From a virus: a stretch of 34,401 nt of DNA. The notes under the pieces are model-generated. The model saw only the letters and a program-made list of their open reading frames with translations, did no database searches and was not told the origin of the DNA. Shown here in pieces: positions 25,094 through 32,365 of the stretch. The position numbers and the translations under genes are program-made. Positions within the stretch are counted from its first letter, which is position 1. Every line of letters begins with the position of its first letter. The stretch is from positions 1-34,401 of IMG/VR virus record IMGVR_UViG_3300025146_000042. The stretch is one strand, 5' to 3'.

Positions 25094-25471
25094 TTGGCGA
25101 TCACACTCGGCGCAATCACAGCCCTGTCCACAGCGGCGCGGAACGCGCTGGCGGATGCCTTCGATACGCTCGCTAACACCGGGGCAACGGCTCCGCACCT
25201 GATCGTACAGACCAGCGGCGGCGGCTCCACGTTGATCGATTTCACGCTCGACGGCACGGCGTCATTCGGTGTGGCTTCCACCGGCGTGATCACGCTCGAC
25301 GTGTCGCCTGCGGTACAGAACACCGCGGCAAACAGCGGAGCTCCCGGGCAGTACGTGATCACCGACTCGGACGGCGCTACCATTCTGACTGGCACCGCTT
25401 CCGGTGACTCGGTGGTTTCGGGGAACACCTACCAGATCTCTTCGTTCACGCTCACGATGCCGGCGAGCTGA
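25094..25471 (+). CDS. Tail-tip hypothetical protein, paralogue B (TTG start)
   Basis: A 125-residue beta-rich protein. The start is a TTG at 25094, chosen because it yields MAITLGAITAL, parallel to MALTIAV in the preceding gene and MAITTLDGAL in the next. There is no clear Shine-Dalgarno, so expression may depend on coupling to the gene that ends four bases before. The C-terminal half (GQYVITDSDGATILTGTASG, then YQISSFTLTMPAS) aligns by eye with its neighbour. The stop overlaps the following ATG. Confidence 0.65.
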   Translation: MAITLGAITALSTAARNALADAFDTLANTGATAPHLIVQTSGGGSTLIDFTLDGTASFGVASTGVITLDVSPAVQNTAANSGAPGQYVITDSDGATILTGTASGDSVVSGNTYQISSFTLTMPAS

Positions 25472-26277
25472 TGGCCATCACCACCCTGGATGGAGCCTTG
25501 GCGGGCATGCGGGCGCCCGAGAATCTCCTGAAGGTGGGCGCAACGATGGAGGCCGTTGGGGTCCATCACTCCTTCATGTACACCTCGGGAAGGCCCGGGG
25601 CGGGCGCTGCGGGCGGGCAGGGTCTAGGCGGGGCTGCGCTGACCAGCAAGACGGGTCAGATACCCTGGACGAACCCGGGTGCCGGGAACAGCTACCTGGC
25701 CCGCTTTGAGGCTGCTGCTTCTACAGTAGGCACCCTGCTGCTGCTGGACCGGCTGTGGGAGAACGACACGATCGCTGAGACGACGACCACCGGTCAAACG
25801 ATCAACTCCGCAGCTTTCCCGGCGCGCGACTCAGCAGGCTCCACCAACGGAGCAGGCATCATGGTTGCCATCGAGGTCAGCACGGCCACCACCAACGCGG
25901 GCGCGATCACCAACACTACGCTGACTTACACGAACCAGGCTGGCACCGGGAGCCGCACGGCTACGATGGGCTCGTTCCCCGCTACTGCCGTGGCAGGCAC
26001 CTTCGTGCAGTTCCAGCTGGCCGCCGGTGACACCGGTGTGCGCAGCATCCAGACGCTGACACTGGGGACCAGCTACGGCGGCGGGGCCATTCATCTAGTG
26101 GCCTACCGAGTACTGGCAATACTGGGCCTGTCCCTGATCAACACAAGCGTTGCAGTCGATGCGCTAACAGGTGGCTTCGTGCGCTGCTTCGACAACACGG
26201 TCCCATTCCTGGTATGGTTGCCCAGCGTCACCACCGCCACCACTGTCAACGGGCAGCTGATAGTCACACAGGGGTAG
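25471..26277 (+). CDS. Tail-tip/fibre-associated structural protein
   Basis: A 268-residue protein dominated by Thr, Ala, Gly and Val with few charges, typical of virion surface beta-structure. Examples are STVGTLLLLDRLWENDTIAE, AGAITNTTLTYTNQAGTGSR and VRSIQTLTLGTSYGGGAIHL. The N-terminus (MAITTLDGALAGMRAPENLL) resembles minor tail proteins that anchor to the tail body. It lies between the paralogue pair and the repeat protein. I cannot name a family, and a base for fibres is one possible role. Confidence 0.7.
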   Translation: MAITTLDGALAGMRAPENLLKVGATMEAVGVHHSFMYTSGRPGAGAAGGQGLGGAALTSKTGQIPWTNPGAGNSYLARFEAAASTVGTLLLLDRLWENDTIAETTTTGQTINSAAFPARDSAGSTNGAGIMVAIEVSTATTNAGAITNTTLTYTNQAGTGSRTATMGSFPATAVAGTFVQFQLAAGDTGVRSIQTLTLGTSYGGGAIHLVAYRVLAILGLSLINTSVAVDALTGGFVRCFDNTVPFLVWLPSVTTATTVNGQLIVTQG

Positions 26278-26281
26278 TCCC

Positions 26282-27079
26282 ATGGCTGGCCAGGGCAGCC
26301 TTCTAAGAAGCCTCTGGCTGAAGCCGGGAGCGCTCCGCCCGCAGTTCTTTCCGGGGGACTCGGACGACGCCGGGCAGGTGGCGCTTGCGGACTGGGCGTT
26401 CGAGAGCGCTGGATCTCCCGTCGAGGGCGCCTCCGGCACGCCGGCCCTGCCTGCGCTGACGGCATCGGGCAGCGTCGTTCCAGACCCGGCCATCTCTGGA
26501 GCGGTAACATTTCCTGATCTGATCGCCTCGGGTTCGGTAGCACCGGACCCTGCAACATCAGGGGTAGGGTCGTTCCCTGCCCTGGTGGCCTTGGGGACGG
26601 TCCAGATCCTGGACCTGACGGTATCAGGGAGCATCTCGGCTCCAGCGCTGGCAGCTGCCGGCTTGGTGTACGAGCCGAACCTGCTGGCGGCAAGGTCGTT
26701 CCCTGGGCTGCTTGCATCTGGCTCGGTTGTCCCGGACCCTCTGGTTGCGGGCAGTGCCACGTTGCCGTCACTGGTGGCCTCTGGTGGCGTCCACGAGCCT
26801 CTAGTGCTGGGGTTCGTCGCCCTGCCGCGGCTGTCCGCTTCAGGTGGCATCCACGAACCGCTGGTGGCCGGCGCGCGGGTGTTCCCAATGCTCCTAGCGT
26901 CTGGCACTGTGGAACTCCCAGACGACCCCAACAAGCCTCACGGTGGTGCCGCTGCCGTCCCACATGGGGCGCCTTCTGGCGCCGCCGTCTCCGATGGGCA
27001 CGCTTACTCCGGCACGCCAGCGGCAGGGTCGCCCGCTGTGCGGACCGATGGCGGCAGCTCCACTGCCAAGGTATCCTAA
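26282..27079 (+). CDS. Protein of about 21-residue 'PxLxASGxV' repeats
   Basis: A 265-residue protein with CAGGGGTAG before the ATG at 26282. Residues 1-54 are a unique head (LLRSLWLKPGALRPQFFPGD). Residues about 55-215 contain eight imperfect repeats. The last 50 residues are rich in Gly, His, Ala and Pro (PHGGAAAVPHGAPSGAAV...). The regular hydrophobic spacing suggests a solenoid or fibrous beta structure. It is encoded just before the main fibre gene, so it may be a fibre shaft or a spacer that positions the fibre. I know no family to name. Confidence 0.75.
   Translation: MAGQGSLLRSLWLKPGALRPQFFPGDSDDAGQVALADWAFESAGSPVEGASGTPALPALTASGSVVPDPAISGAVTFPDLIASGSVAPDPATSGVGSFPALVALGTVQILDLTVSGSISAPALAAAGLVYEPNLLAARSFPGLLASGSVVPDPLVAGSATLPSLVASGGVHEPLVLGFVALPRLSASGGIHEPLVAGARVFPMLLASGTVELPDDPNKPHGGAAAVPHGAPSGAAVSDGHAYSGTPAAGSPAVRTDGGSSTAKVS
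26444..26926 (+). repeat. Eight coding repeats, consensus (F/L)PxLxASGxVxxP
   Basis: The successive units begin LPALTASGSVVPDP, FPDLIASGSVAPDP, FPALVALGTVQILD, APALAAAGLVYEP, FPGLLASGSVVPDP, LPSLVASGGVHEP, LPRLSASGGIHEP and FPMLLASGTVELP. The period is 20-22 residues. Units 6 and 7 are the most alike, which suggests recent duplication. Confidence 0.75.
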
Positions 27080-27082
27080 CGC

Positions 27083-27418
27083 ATGGCCGAAATTGGAGCC
27101 CTGATCACCTGGAGCCAGAACTTCACTAACTCGGCTGGCGCCGACGCAGACCCGACCGTGGTCAAATTCTACCTCCGGGAGGAGGTCGACGGCACGGAGC
27201 TCGAATGGACCTACGCTGCCGTACCAGTGGAGGGCACTGACTATCCGACCGGGATGAACGCCGTCGTCAAGGATAGCACTGGTGACTACCATGTTGACTT
27301 CGTGACCCGGAAGGCAGAGCGCCACACAGGCCGCTGGCGCGGCTCGGGGACCATCTTCCAGGCCTCAGCGTCAACCGTCTTCGTGCGCCACTCGCTGATT
27401 GAACTCGCCGAGCCATGA
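27083..27418 (+). CDS. Small Ig-like tail protein
   Basis: A 111-residue protein with alternating strands: ALITWSQNFTNSAGADADPT, VVKFYLREEVDGTELEWTYA, GDYHVDFVTRKAERHTGRWR, STVFVRHSLIEL. The order 'DPT.VKF...DG....Y......GDYHVDF......GRW..' matches a small immunoglobulin-like phage protein type often found near fibres. It probably packs on the tail tip. The start at 27083 follows the preceding stop closely, and the stop overlaps the fibre start (ATGA). Confidence 0.75.
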   Translation: MAEIGALITWSQNFTNSAGADADPTVVKFYLREEVDGTELEWTYAAVPVEGTDYPTGMNAVVKDSTGDYHVDFVTRKAERHTGRWRGSGTIFQASASTVFVRHSLIELAEP

Positions 27419-29712
27419 CCTGTACAGACAGGCAGCTCACCCAGGCCGAGCTCGAAGCTGCCTTCGAGCAGCAGCGCACCGGCGTCCAGAAGACCATCCG
27501 TCCCTTCTCGGGACAGGCTACGCCCGAGAACATCGTCGACTACCTGAACCGCGAGGTGTTTCCGGTCCTGAAGGCGTCTCGCGACGCGATCAACGAAGTG
27601 TTCACGCAGGTCGTGGATAACGCCTCCAGCGCCAACCCGCTGCGGTATCTGTTCTCGTCCAGTACGGTCAACGCCGACCCGACCAATGGCTTCTTGCGGC
27701 TCGACAACGCCACACAGAACCTGTCGACAACGATCCGCGTATCCCAGCTCAACGCGCGCCTGGTGGACGCCACGCCATGGCTGGAGGTCATGGCCGGGAG
27801 TTCCACGAGCCCGCTGGGTGTGGTTACCCTGCAGCACGCCAGAGACCCGGGCAGATTCATCCGGTTTGATCTGAACACGATGACGGACCAGGGCGCCTAC
27901 TGGGACCTCTCGGTGAGCGTCGTGGAGTCGAGCGGGGACAACCCGTTCACCGAGAACGACCCGGGCATCACCATCGGCTTTATCGCTGGAGTAGCCAGCG
28001 GCGGTACTACCGTTTCCCCAAGCGCCATCACGCCGATCGCAGACGACACCTTCCTCGCGAACATCGCGGGCGCCGTTGCATCCCCCGCAGCGGTCGCGCT
28101 CACCACGCTTGCGGGTGACGGCATCCAGGGCGGCGCGAATGCGGTGCTCAACATCGACGTCTCGGACTTCGCAGGCACTGGCCTAGAAGACGACGGAGCG
28201 GAGAACCTGCGCATCGCGGCTGCTGCAGCCGGAGCGGGGCTCACGGGCGGCGGAGGTTCAGCGCTGGCAGTTGGCGCAGGCACCCGGATAACGGTCAACG
28301 CGGACGACGTGCAGCTGGCCAGCGGTGCAGCCGAGACGTTTCTCGGCAACTTCACGGCGGGTGTAGCGGTAGCCGACTACCGCGCCGGCTCCAGCGTGGC
28401 AGGCGCAGGCCTGACCTACACCGCGGGTGGCACGCTGGCAGTCGGAGCGGGCACCAACGTAACCGTCAACGCGAACGACGTGGCCGTTACCAACTTCCCG
28501 CTCACTGGGCTGGCCACCCAGGCCGATGACACATTCCTCGCCAACATCAGCGGCGGCGCGGCCGCCCCAGCCGCCGTCGCGCTCACAACCATGGCAGGCG
28601 CAGGCTTGACTGGTGGCTCAAACGCCGTACTGGCGGTAGGCGCAGGCGATGGCATCGACGTAAACGCTGACGACGTAGCCGTGGACGTGACGGATATCGT
28701 CGACAACGTCTCGATCACAGAGGTCGCTACCAACAACATCCAGCGTGCCGCGCTGACGGGGTTTGCAGCAGCGAGCGCTGGTAGCAACGCCACGACCAGT
28801 GCCGAGCCGATCGTAACCTACTCGTCCAGCGCCAACATGAGCGCCGAGCGCGTAACCACGAGTTCTACCAGCGTCACGGTCTCTACCGGCGTCGCGAGCC
28901 AGATTGAGTTTCAGCGCGCGGCCATCACAGGAGAGGTCACGATCGCTGCCAACGCCAACGCTGCCACCGTCACGCGCTCCACGGACTTCCAGACGACTCC
29001 ATGGACTGGCAACCACGAATTCACTGGCAACGTCAGGCTTAACGGGACATTCGAAGTGCGGGGCCGCAGCGACGCCACGCTAGCGGCTGACGCTGATGAC
29101 TTCGACATGACCACGTTCAACGTGGCGCGCCTCGTGGGCAACGATTTTCGCCTGACCGGCATGGTGCCCAACGGCACCAACGGGCAGACGGTGCAGATCT
29201 TGAACGCCGACTCGGGTGACTCTCTGATTATAGGTCACGAAGATACTGGTAGCACCGCTGCTAACCGTTTCGTTTGTCCAGGGGGCGTTGACTTCCACTT
29301 GCAGCCACGCTCCGGGGTGTGGGCCCGCTACGACGACACTGCCGACCGCTGGTTTCTGCTCGACCGAGGACCGAACAACAAGATTCTCACCCCTGCTCAG
29401 ATCACCGCCAACCAGAACGACTACACCCCAACAGATTGGGAAACAGCCAACATCATCAGATTGTCAAGTGACACTGCTGGTCGCCTCATCACTGGAGCGG
29501 CCGCCGGATTCTCTGGCGAGCAGAAGTTGCTTATAAATACTAACTCTGTCGCTTCCGCCAGAAGCATATTTCTCACCATCGAAGACGCGAGTTCCACGGC
29601 CGCCAATCGGTTTCTTACCAGCAGCACAGGGCTAAATATCGCAGCCGGCGGCGTCGTTGCCATAGTATATGACGGCACGTCCTCTCGATGGAGACCTGTG
29701 TCACAGTTCTGA
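27415..29712 (+). CDS. Modular tail fibre / receptor-binding protein
   Basis: A 765-residue protein. Residues 1-65 are helical and probably attach to the tail (ELEAAFEQQRTGVQKTIRPF, NREVFPVLKASRDAINEVFT). Residues about 205-425 are repeated beta modules of the form 'ADDTFLANI...AAPAAVALTT', 'GAGLTGG', 'LAVGAGT.I.VNADDV'. Residues about 570-765 hold two related terminal units, each with 'STAANRF...' and then a 'Y D xx x x RW' segment (VWARYDDTADRWFLLD and VAIVYDGTSSRWRPVSQF). Such trimeric fibres recognise the host surface. No intramolecular chaperone domain is apparent. The start overlaps the upstream stop, and the end overlaps the next ATG. Confidence 0.85.
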   Translation: MTCTDRQLTQAELEAAFEQQRTGVQKTIRPFSGQATPENIVDYLNREVFPVLKASRDAINEVFTQVVDNASSANPLRYLFSSSTVNADPTNGFLRLDNATQNLSTTIRVSQLNARLVDATPWLEVMAGSSTSPLGVVTLQHARDPGRFIRFDLNTMTDQGAYWDLSVSVVESSGDNPFTENDPGITIGFIAGVASGGTTVSPSAITPIADDTFLANIAGAVASPAAVALTTLAGDGIQGGANAVLNIDVSDFAGTGLEDDGAENLRIAAAAAGAGLTGGGGSALAVGAGTRITVNADDVQLASGAAETFLGNFTAGVAVADYRAGSSVAGAGLTYTAGGTLAVGAGTNVTVNANDVAVTNFPLTGLATQADDTFLANISGGAAAPAAVALTTMAGAGLTGGSNAVLAVGAGDGIDVNADDVAVDVTDIVDNVSITEVATNNIQRAALTGFAAASAGSNATTSAEPIVTYSSSANMSAERVTTSSTSVTVSTGVASQIEFQRAAITGEVTIAANANAATVTRSTDFQTTPWTGNHEFTGNVRLNGTFEVRGRSDATLAADADDFDMTTFNVARLVGNDFRLTGMVPNGTNGQTVQILNADSGDSLIIGHEDTGSTAANRFVCPGGVDFHLQPRSGVWARYDDTADRWFLLDRGPNNKILTPAQITANQNDYTPTDWETANIIRLSSDTAGRLITGAAAGFSGEQKLLINTNSVASARSIFLTIEDASSTAANRFLTSSTGLNIAAGGVVAIVYDGTSSRWRPVSQF
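28030..28690 (+). repeat. Fibre shaft modules
   Basis: Two near-identical starts (IADDTFLANIAG...SPAAVALTTLAG and QADDTFLANISG...APAAVALTTMAG) and a more diverged middle unit (AAETFLGNFTAG) are each followed by an AVGAG...VNA(D/N)DV element. They recur about every 60-75 residues. This is a typical phage fibre shaft and a likely hotspot for recombination between phages. Confidence 0.6.
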
Positions 29713-30323
29713 TGAACGCCATCATCACTCTGCCGGTGCGCGACAACATCAATGCCGCGCTGCGCTCGGCCTTGGACGAGAGTGGCCTGCCCTGGCTGCC
29801 GATCTACGGTTCCAGCGACCTTCCTCAGGCGCGGTCCGTCCTGTTGACGCAAGCGCTAGCCCGCGGAGCGGATCGCGTTCTGTGCATCGACGCGGACATA
29901 GTCCCTACTGCGGATCAGATACTGAGGCTTGCGTGTCACCCTCGGGTAGACGCATGGGGAGCCGTTACCGGTCTCTACGCTCTGCGCTCCGGAGAGGCCT
30001 GGGCCTGCACAGCGCCAGCGAGCGAGACCGAGTCTGACGGCTGCCGGCTGGCAGACTACGCTGGTCTGGGCTTCGCGTGCGTATCGCGCCTCAGCCTGCT
30101 TGCGGTTCGGGACTCTTTGCCGCAGCTAGATGACCCCAAAGTGGGCCCATGGTGGCCGTTCTGTATCCCATTCGTCGGCGACAGGAATGGCCGCCTCGAA
30201 TACTGTGCGGACGACGTGTCACTATGGCGACGGCTACAGGCGGCCGGCACCCGTCTGTGGGCGGACACGCGGCTGGTTGTTGGTCATCAGGCGTTGATGA
30301 CTCTACATTCACCGCTGGGCTAA
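29712..30323 (+). CDS. Glycosyltransferase-like protein (GT-A fold)
   Basis: A 203-residue protein. I start at the ATG at 29712, which overlaps the fibre stop (TGATG), rather than the in-frame ATG 24 bases upstream. Features of GT-A enzymes are visible. A helix AQ-type stretch (LPQARSVLLTQALARGADRV) leads to CIDADIV, with a D-x-D metal/nucleotide-sugar motif at 60-62. YCADDVSLWRRLQAAGTRLW (164-183) then follows, ending in VVGH with His192, like the 'ED..fc.r....G..iw.....vgH' block of small phage glycosyltransferases. The donor and acceptor are unknown. It may modify host surface glycan, virion proteins or DNA. It is the last rightward gene of the structural transcript. Confidence 0.8.
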   Translation: MNAIITLPVRDNINAALRSALDESGLPWLPIYGSSDLPQARSVLLTQALARGADRVLCIDADIVPTADQILRLACHPRVDAWGAVTGLYALRSGEAWACTAPASETESDGCRLADYAGLGFACVSRLSLLAVRDSLPQLDDPKVGPWWPFCIPFVGDRNGRLEYCADDVSLWRRLQAAGTRLWADTRLVVGHQALMTLHSPLG

Positions 30324-30772
30324 CACCCCTGCTGTTTGCACCACTCCGCGGCCGCCAGCGAGTCCACCGTCCAGGGAATATCCTCGCCCAGATCGAACCT
30401 GGCCTTCATCAGCGGCGACCTGGGCACATGCCCATCGATGCCGAAGTGTCCAAACTCGTGCACCATGGCCCCCGTGAGGTAGTCGGCGCCGCCTTCCACG
30501 ATGTTCGCCTGCACCTTGATGGTCTCTCCGGAGTTGTTCATGCGCGAGTCCCACGACTGGCCCGTAAACGCCTGAACAATGACCTGCGCGTCACCGCCGC
30601 TATCAACCAGCTCCGGGCACCAGTCGACCGGCGCCGCGCACCAAGCATCACGTGCTCGCGCGGCCGCGATAGCTACGCTCTCGTGCAGGCCAGGCGCCAA
30701 CGTGATCGTCTGCGGCGGAGCCGCTGCACACCCCACCAGCATCAGCCCAATGATCAACGGTGATACTCGCAC
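30320..30772 (-). CDS. Putative lipoprotein metalloprotease (metzincin-like)
   Basis: A 150-residue product. I start at the GTG at 30772, five bases after GAGG, giving a signal peptide RVSPLIIGLMLVGCAAAPP with a lipobox LVGC (lipidated Cys15). H105, E106, H109 and H115 form HEFGHFGIDGH, which has the metzincin spacing HExxHxxxxxH. Its Gly is one place earlier than in the usual HExxHxxGxxH. Met122 follows and could serve as the Met-turn. Mature Cys45, 52, 145 and 150 could form disulphides. It is probably an exported zinc protease. Targets are unknown, with peptidoglycan, envelope proteins or receptors as candidates. Its stop overlaps the rightward gene's stop. It overlaps the upstream Cys-rich gene by 19 bases. 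Confidence 0.8.
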   Translation of the reverse strand: MRVSPLIIGLMLVGCAAAPPQTITLAPGLHESVAIAAARARDAWCAAPVDWCPELVDSGGDAQVIVQAFTGQSWDSRMNNSGETIKVQANIVEGGADYLTGAMVHEFGHFGIDGHVPRSPLMKARFDLGEDIPWTVDSLAAAEWCKQQGC

Positions 30773-30933
30773 TCTGACCTCACGCACGTCCCGCCGCAGC
30801 ACCGCTCGGGCTCAGCCGAGCCCATCGGCTGAGTCTTCGTGGCCGACTCTTTCCAGCGATTCTGGTGCTCTTTGCACCACGTCTTGGCGGTGCAGTACAT
30901 GCACCATTCTTCGCACCATGCATGGTGGTACAT
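30754..30933 (-). CDS. 59-residue Cys-rich microprotein
   Basis: The frame runs from ATG 30933 to TGA at 30754 on the minus strand, with AGGG six bases upstream of the ATG. It starts MYHHAWCEEWCMYCTAKTWC and contains Cys7, 11, 14 and 20 with His23, then Cys45, 46, 50 and 55 with His58, enough for two metal sites. A polar linker joins them. It fits exactly between the membrane-protein gene (stop 30936) and the protease start, in the same operon direction. The dense cysteine pattern and good junctions make chance unlikely. Function is unknown. Confidence 0.65.
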   Translation of the reverse strand: MYHHAWCEEWCMYCTAKTWCKEHQNRWKESATKTQPMGSAEPERCCGGTCVRSECEYHR

Positions 30934-30935
30934 GG

Positions 30936-31127
30936 TTACCCTGCCACCACGATCAGCGCGAAGACCGCAAGACCCACAGCGCCTACGAACCCCAGCGTCT
31001 CGGCGAGCAGCCGGAAGCCGTCGCCGATGTAGAAGCGCTCCGGGTAGGAGCGGCGCTTGGGTGGCAGGATAACGCCCACGCTGACCAGTCTACGCACTTC
31101 CCATACGGTGTGGCGCACTTTGGTCAC
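30936..31127 (-). CDS. Small single-pass membrane protein
   Basis: About 63 residues, read from a GTG at 31127 that overlaps the upstream stop (GTGA). Alternative GTGs at 31130 and 31145 would extend it slightly. The N-terminal half is basic (KVRHTVWEVRRLVSVGVILP, KRRSYPERFYIGDGF). Residues about 43-62 are one hydrophobic segment (ETLGFVGAVGLAVFALIVVA) that ends the protein. The charge pattern places the N-terminus in the cytoplasm. A late membrane gene beside an exported protease could be a lysis or export accessory, but there is no direct evidence. Confidence 0.6.
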   Translation of the reverse strand: MTKVRHTVWEVRRLVSVGVILPPKRRSYPERFYIGDGFRLLAETLGFVGAVGLAVFALIVVAG

Positions 31128-31588
31128 CACACTCGCACCGAACACGCCTGAGAGGCACTGGAGACCAGCACGGAGGGCTGCGCGGGCGAGGCCTCGGGGC
31201 CCTCTGGCTGCAGGCAGACGCCGCACACCACGTCGCGTCTCCAGGGCATTCCAAAGCATCCTTGGCAGAGCACCCGCGGCACCCGCGGCGCCTCGCCGGC
31301 CATCGGCCGCATCTGCTGCCCCAACCCCAGCTCACGGATGCCCTTGTAGTACTTCTCGTGACGCGCGGCGTTATCTTTGGGCGTACGCTTGTGCGAACGC
31401 GCCTGCCTACCCGGACGCTCCTTGTCGTACTTCTTCTGCCGCGTTACGCGACCGTGACGTTCTCGAATCTCGGCGCAGGTGAAGCACCGTACGGCGAGCG
31501 CTCCACGATTGGCCTCCAATTCCTTGCCGCAGGGAGTCTCCTCCCACGGACCCGGGCAAATCCTGGGGTTTTGTGCTACATGTTCCAT
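31124..31588 (-). CDS. Double zinc-ribbon protein
   Basis: A 154-residue product from ATG 31588. An upstream in-frame TTG at 31624 is less likely. The first metal site uses Cys11, Cys20, Cys35 and Cys38 (RICPGPWEETPCGKEL, VRCFTCAE). A basic linker follows (about 44-80, rich in Lys and Arg). The second site uses Cys108, 111, 122 and 125 (LCQGCFGM...VVCGVCLQ). The basic linker and ribbons resemble small phage DNA-binding or recombination-mediator proteins, and HNH-like ancestry is possible, but there is no catalytic His pair. It lies upstream of the membrane and Cys-rich genes in the leftward operon. Confidence 0.7.
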   Translation of the reverse strand: MEHVAQNPRICPGPWEETPCGKELEANRGALAVRCFTCAEIRERHGRVTRQKKYDKERPGRQARSHKRTPKDNAARHEKYYKGIRELGLGQQMRPMAGEAPRVPRVLCQGCFGMPWRRDVVCGVCLQPEGPEASPAQPSVLVSSASQACSVRVW

Positions 31589-31594
31589 ACACAA

Positions 31595-31711
31595 ATGGCT
31601 AGCACCTGGAGAACTCAAGTGCAAGCTTTAAAGCGCATGGTTTCGTTCGTCAGCAAACTAGCCGTCATCGAACTGGTACGCTGGTTGTTCAAGGTGCGTC
31701 GCAAACGTTAG
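31595..31711 (+). CDS. Possible 38-residue cationic peptide
   Basis: A rightward frame lies in the 137-base gap between divergent genes. It starts MASTWRTQVQALKRMVSFVS and ends LVRWLFKVRRKR. Residues 15-33 form an amphipathic or hydrophobic helix followed by a strongly basic end, as in small membrane-active peptides. There is no Shine-Dalgarno before the ATG at 31595. A second ATG at 31637 would give 24 residues. The peptide-like composition is suggestive, but the gap may simply be regulatory. Confidence 0.25.
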   Translation: MASTWRTQVQALKRMVSFVSKLAVIELVRWLFKVRRKR

Positions 31712-31725
31712 ATAAGGATTTCGTC

Positions 31726-32076
31726 ATGCTGTCAGCATTCAAGGTGGCCTCTCGCGCATTCGTGTTCTCGGCCTCTTGGCTGCTGGCGTTCAGCCTAGTC
31801 CGGTGCGCCGGGCTACAGCTGACGCCCGAGCAACAGGCGGCTGTCGACCTGTTTGAATGCCGGGTACGCGCATTGGAGCCGTACGTTGGTGAGATCTATG
31901 ACACGTCTGACCTGGTCAGGCAGTTCTCAACCGATGACGTTGAGCTCGGAAAGATGCTCAACTCTCTCGGATACGAGCTCCCGGAGATTCTCAAGGCCGC
32001 CGACGCCTTCCGATCGTGCCAGCCAGACCCCGCCCTCGTGGCGCCGCCGCCGCAGCCCGGGGGGAAGGTTTTGTGA
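31726..32076 (+). CDS. Exported or membrane-anchored small protein, head of rightward island
   Basis: A 116-residue protein with AAGGA before the ATG at 31726. Residues about 5-27 form a signal or membrane segment (KVASRAFVFSASWLLAFSLV), followed by R-C-A-G, which is not a canonical lipobox. The remainder is acidic and helical (LTPEQQAAVDLFECRVRALE, VELGKMLNSLGYELPEILKA) with a Pro-rich end. It is the first of three rightward genes of membrane proteins in an otherwise leftward arm. Given the endolysin nearby, an o-spanin-like or other lysis role is possible, but not shown by sequence. Confidence 0.7.
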   Translation: MLSAFKVASRAFVFSASWLLAFSLVRCAGLQLTPEQQAAVDLFECRVRALEPYVGEIYDTSDLVRQFSTDDVELGKMLNSLGYELPEILKAADAFRSCQPDPALVAPPPQPGGKVL

Positions 32077-32361
32077 TTGGAGTACCTGCTTTGGGCCGCG
32101 ATTGCCTGGGGGTCAGCGTCAACCGCTCTGGGGCTCTTGTCGCTCTGCGCAATCTGGGCAGAGGGTCGCATGGCGCGCTCACGCCACGCAGCCGTCCAGG
32201 CCGACGTTCGTGGACTCCGCCAGCAAGTCGCCAATATCGCTTCCATGCTCCTGAAGGCCGGATTCAAACGCGGAGCCTCCAGAGACTGGAGCGACAACGA
32301 GCTGGACACGCAGTTACTCGGGGACTCGGATGTTTCGTTCAAGTGGAAAAAGAAGGACTGA
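32077..32361 (+). CDS. Membrane protein with coiled coil (possible lysis accessory)
   Basis: A 94-residue protein from a TTG at 32077, immediately after the preceding stop and after a GGGGAAGG ribosome-binding site. Residues 2-27 are a membrane helix (YLLWAAIAWGSASTALGLLS). Residues 30-62 are a charged helix, likely a coiled coil (AVQADVRGLRQQVANIASML). The tail is acidic and then basic (KWKKKD). One N-terminal membrane helix plus a coil is the plan of i-spanins, so a spanin is possible. A competing frame from GTG 32073 is Arg/Gly-rich and unlike protein. Confidence 0.65.
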   Translation: MEYLLWAAIAWGSASTALGLLSLCAIWAEGRMARSRHAAVQADVRGLRQQVANIASMLLKAGFKRGASRDWSDNELDTQLLGDSDVSFKWKKKD

Positions 32362-32365
32362 CCTG

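Noticed and set aside
26103-26963. 286- and 256-residue leftward frames opposite the repeat protein
   Set aside because: Their repetitiveness simply mirrors the sense-strand repeats. They are Pro/Arg or Ser/Thr biased and span two genes.
30149-30763. 204-residue rightward frame opposite the metalloprotease
   Set aside because: It is Arg/His-rich and lacks motifs, while the minus strand shows a signal peptide, lipobox and zinc site.
31262-31711. 149-residue rightward frame opposite the double zinc-ribbon gene
   Set aside because: The upstream part is an antisense shadow. Only the last 38 residues lie in non-coding DNA and are listed as a weak candidate.
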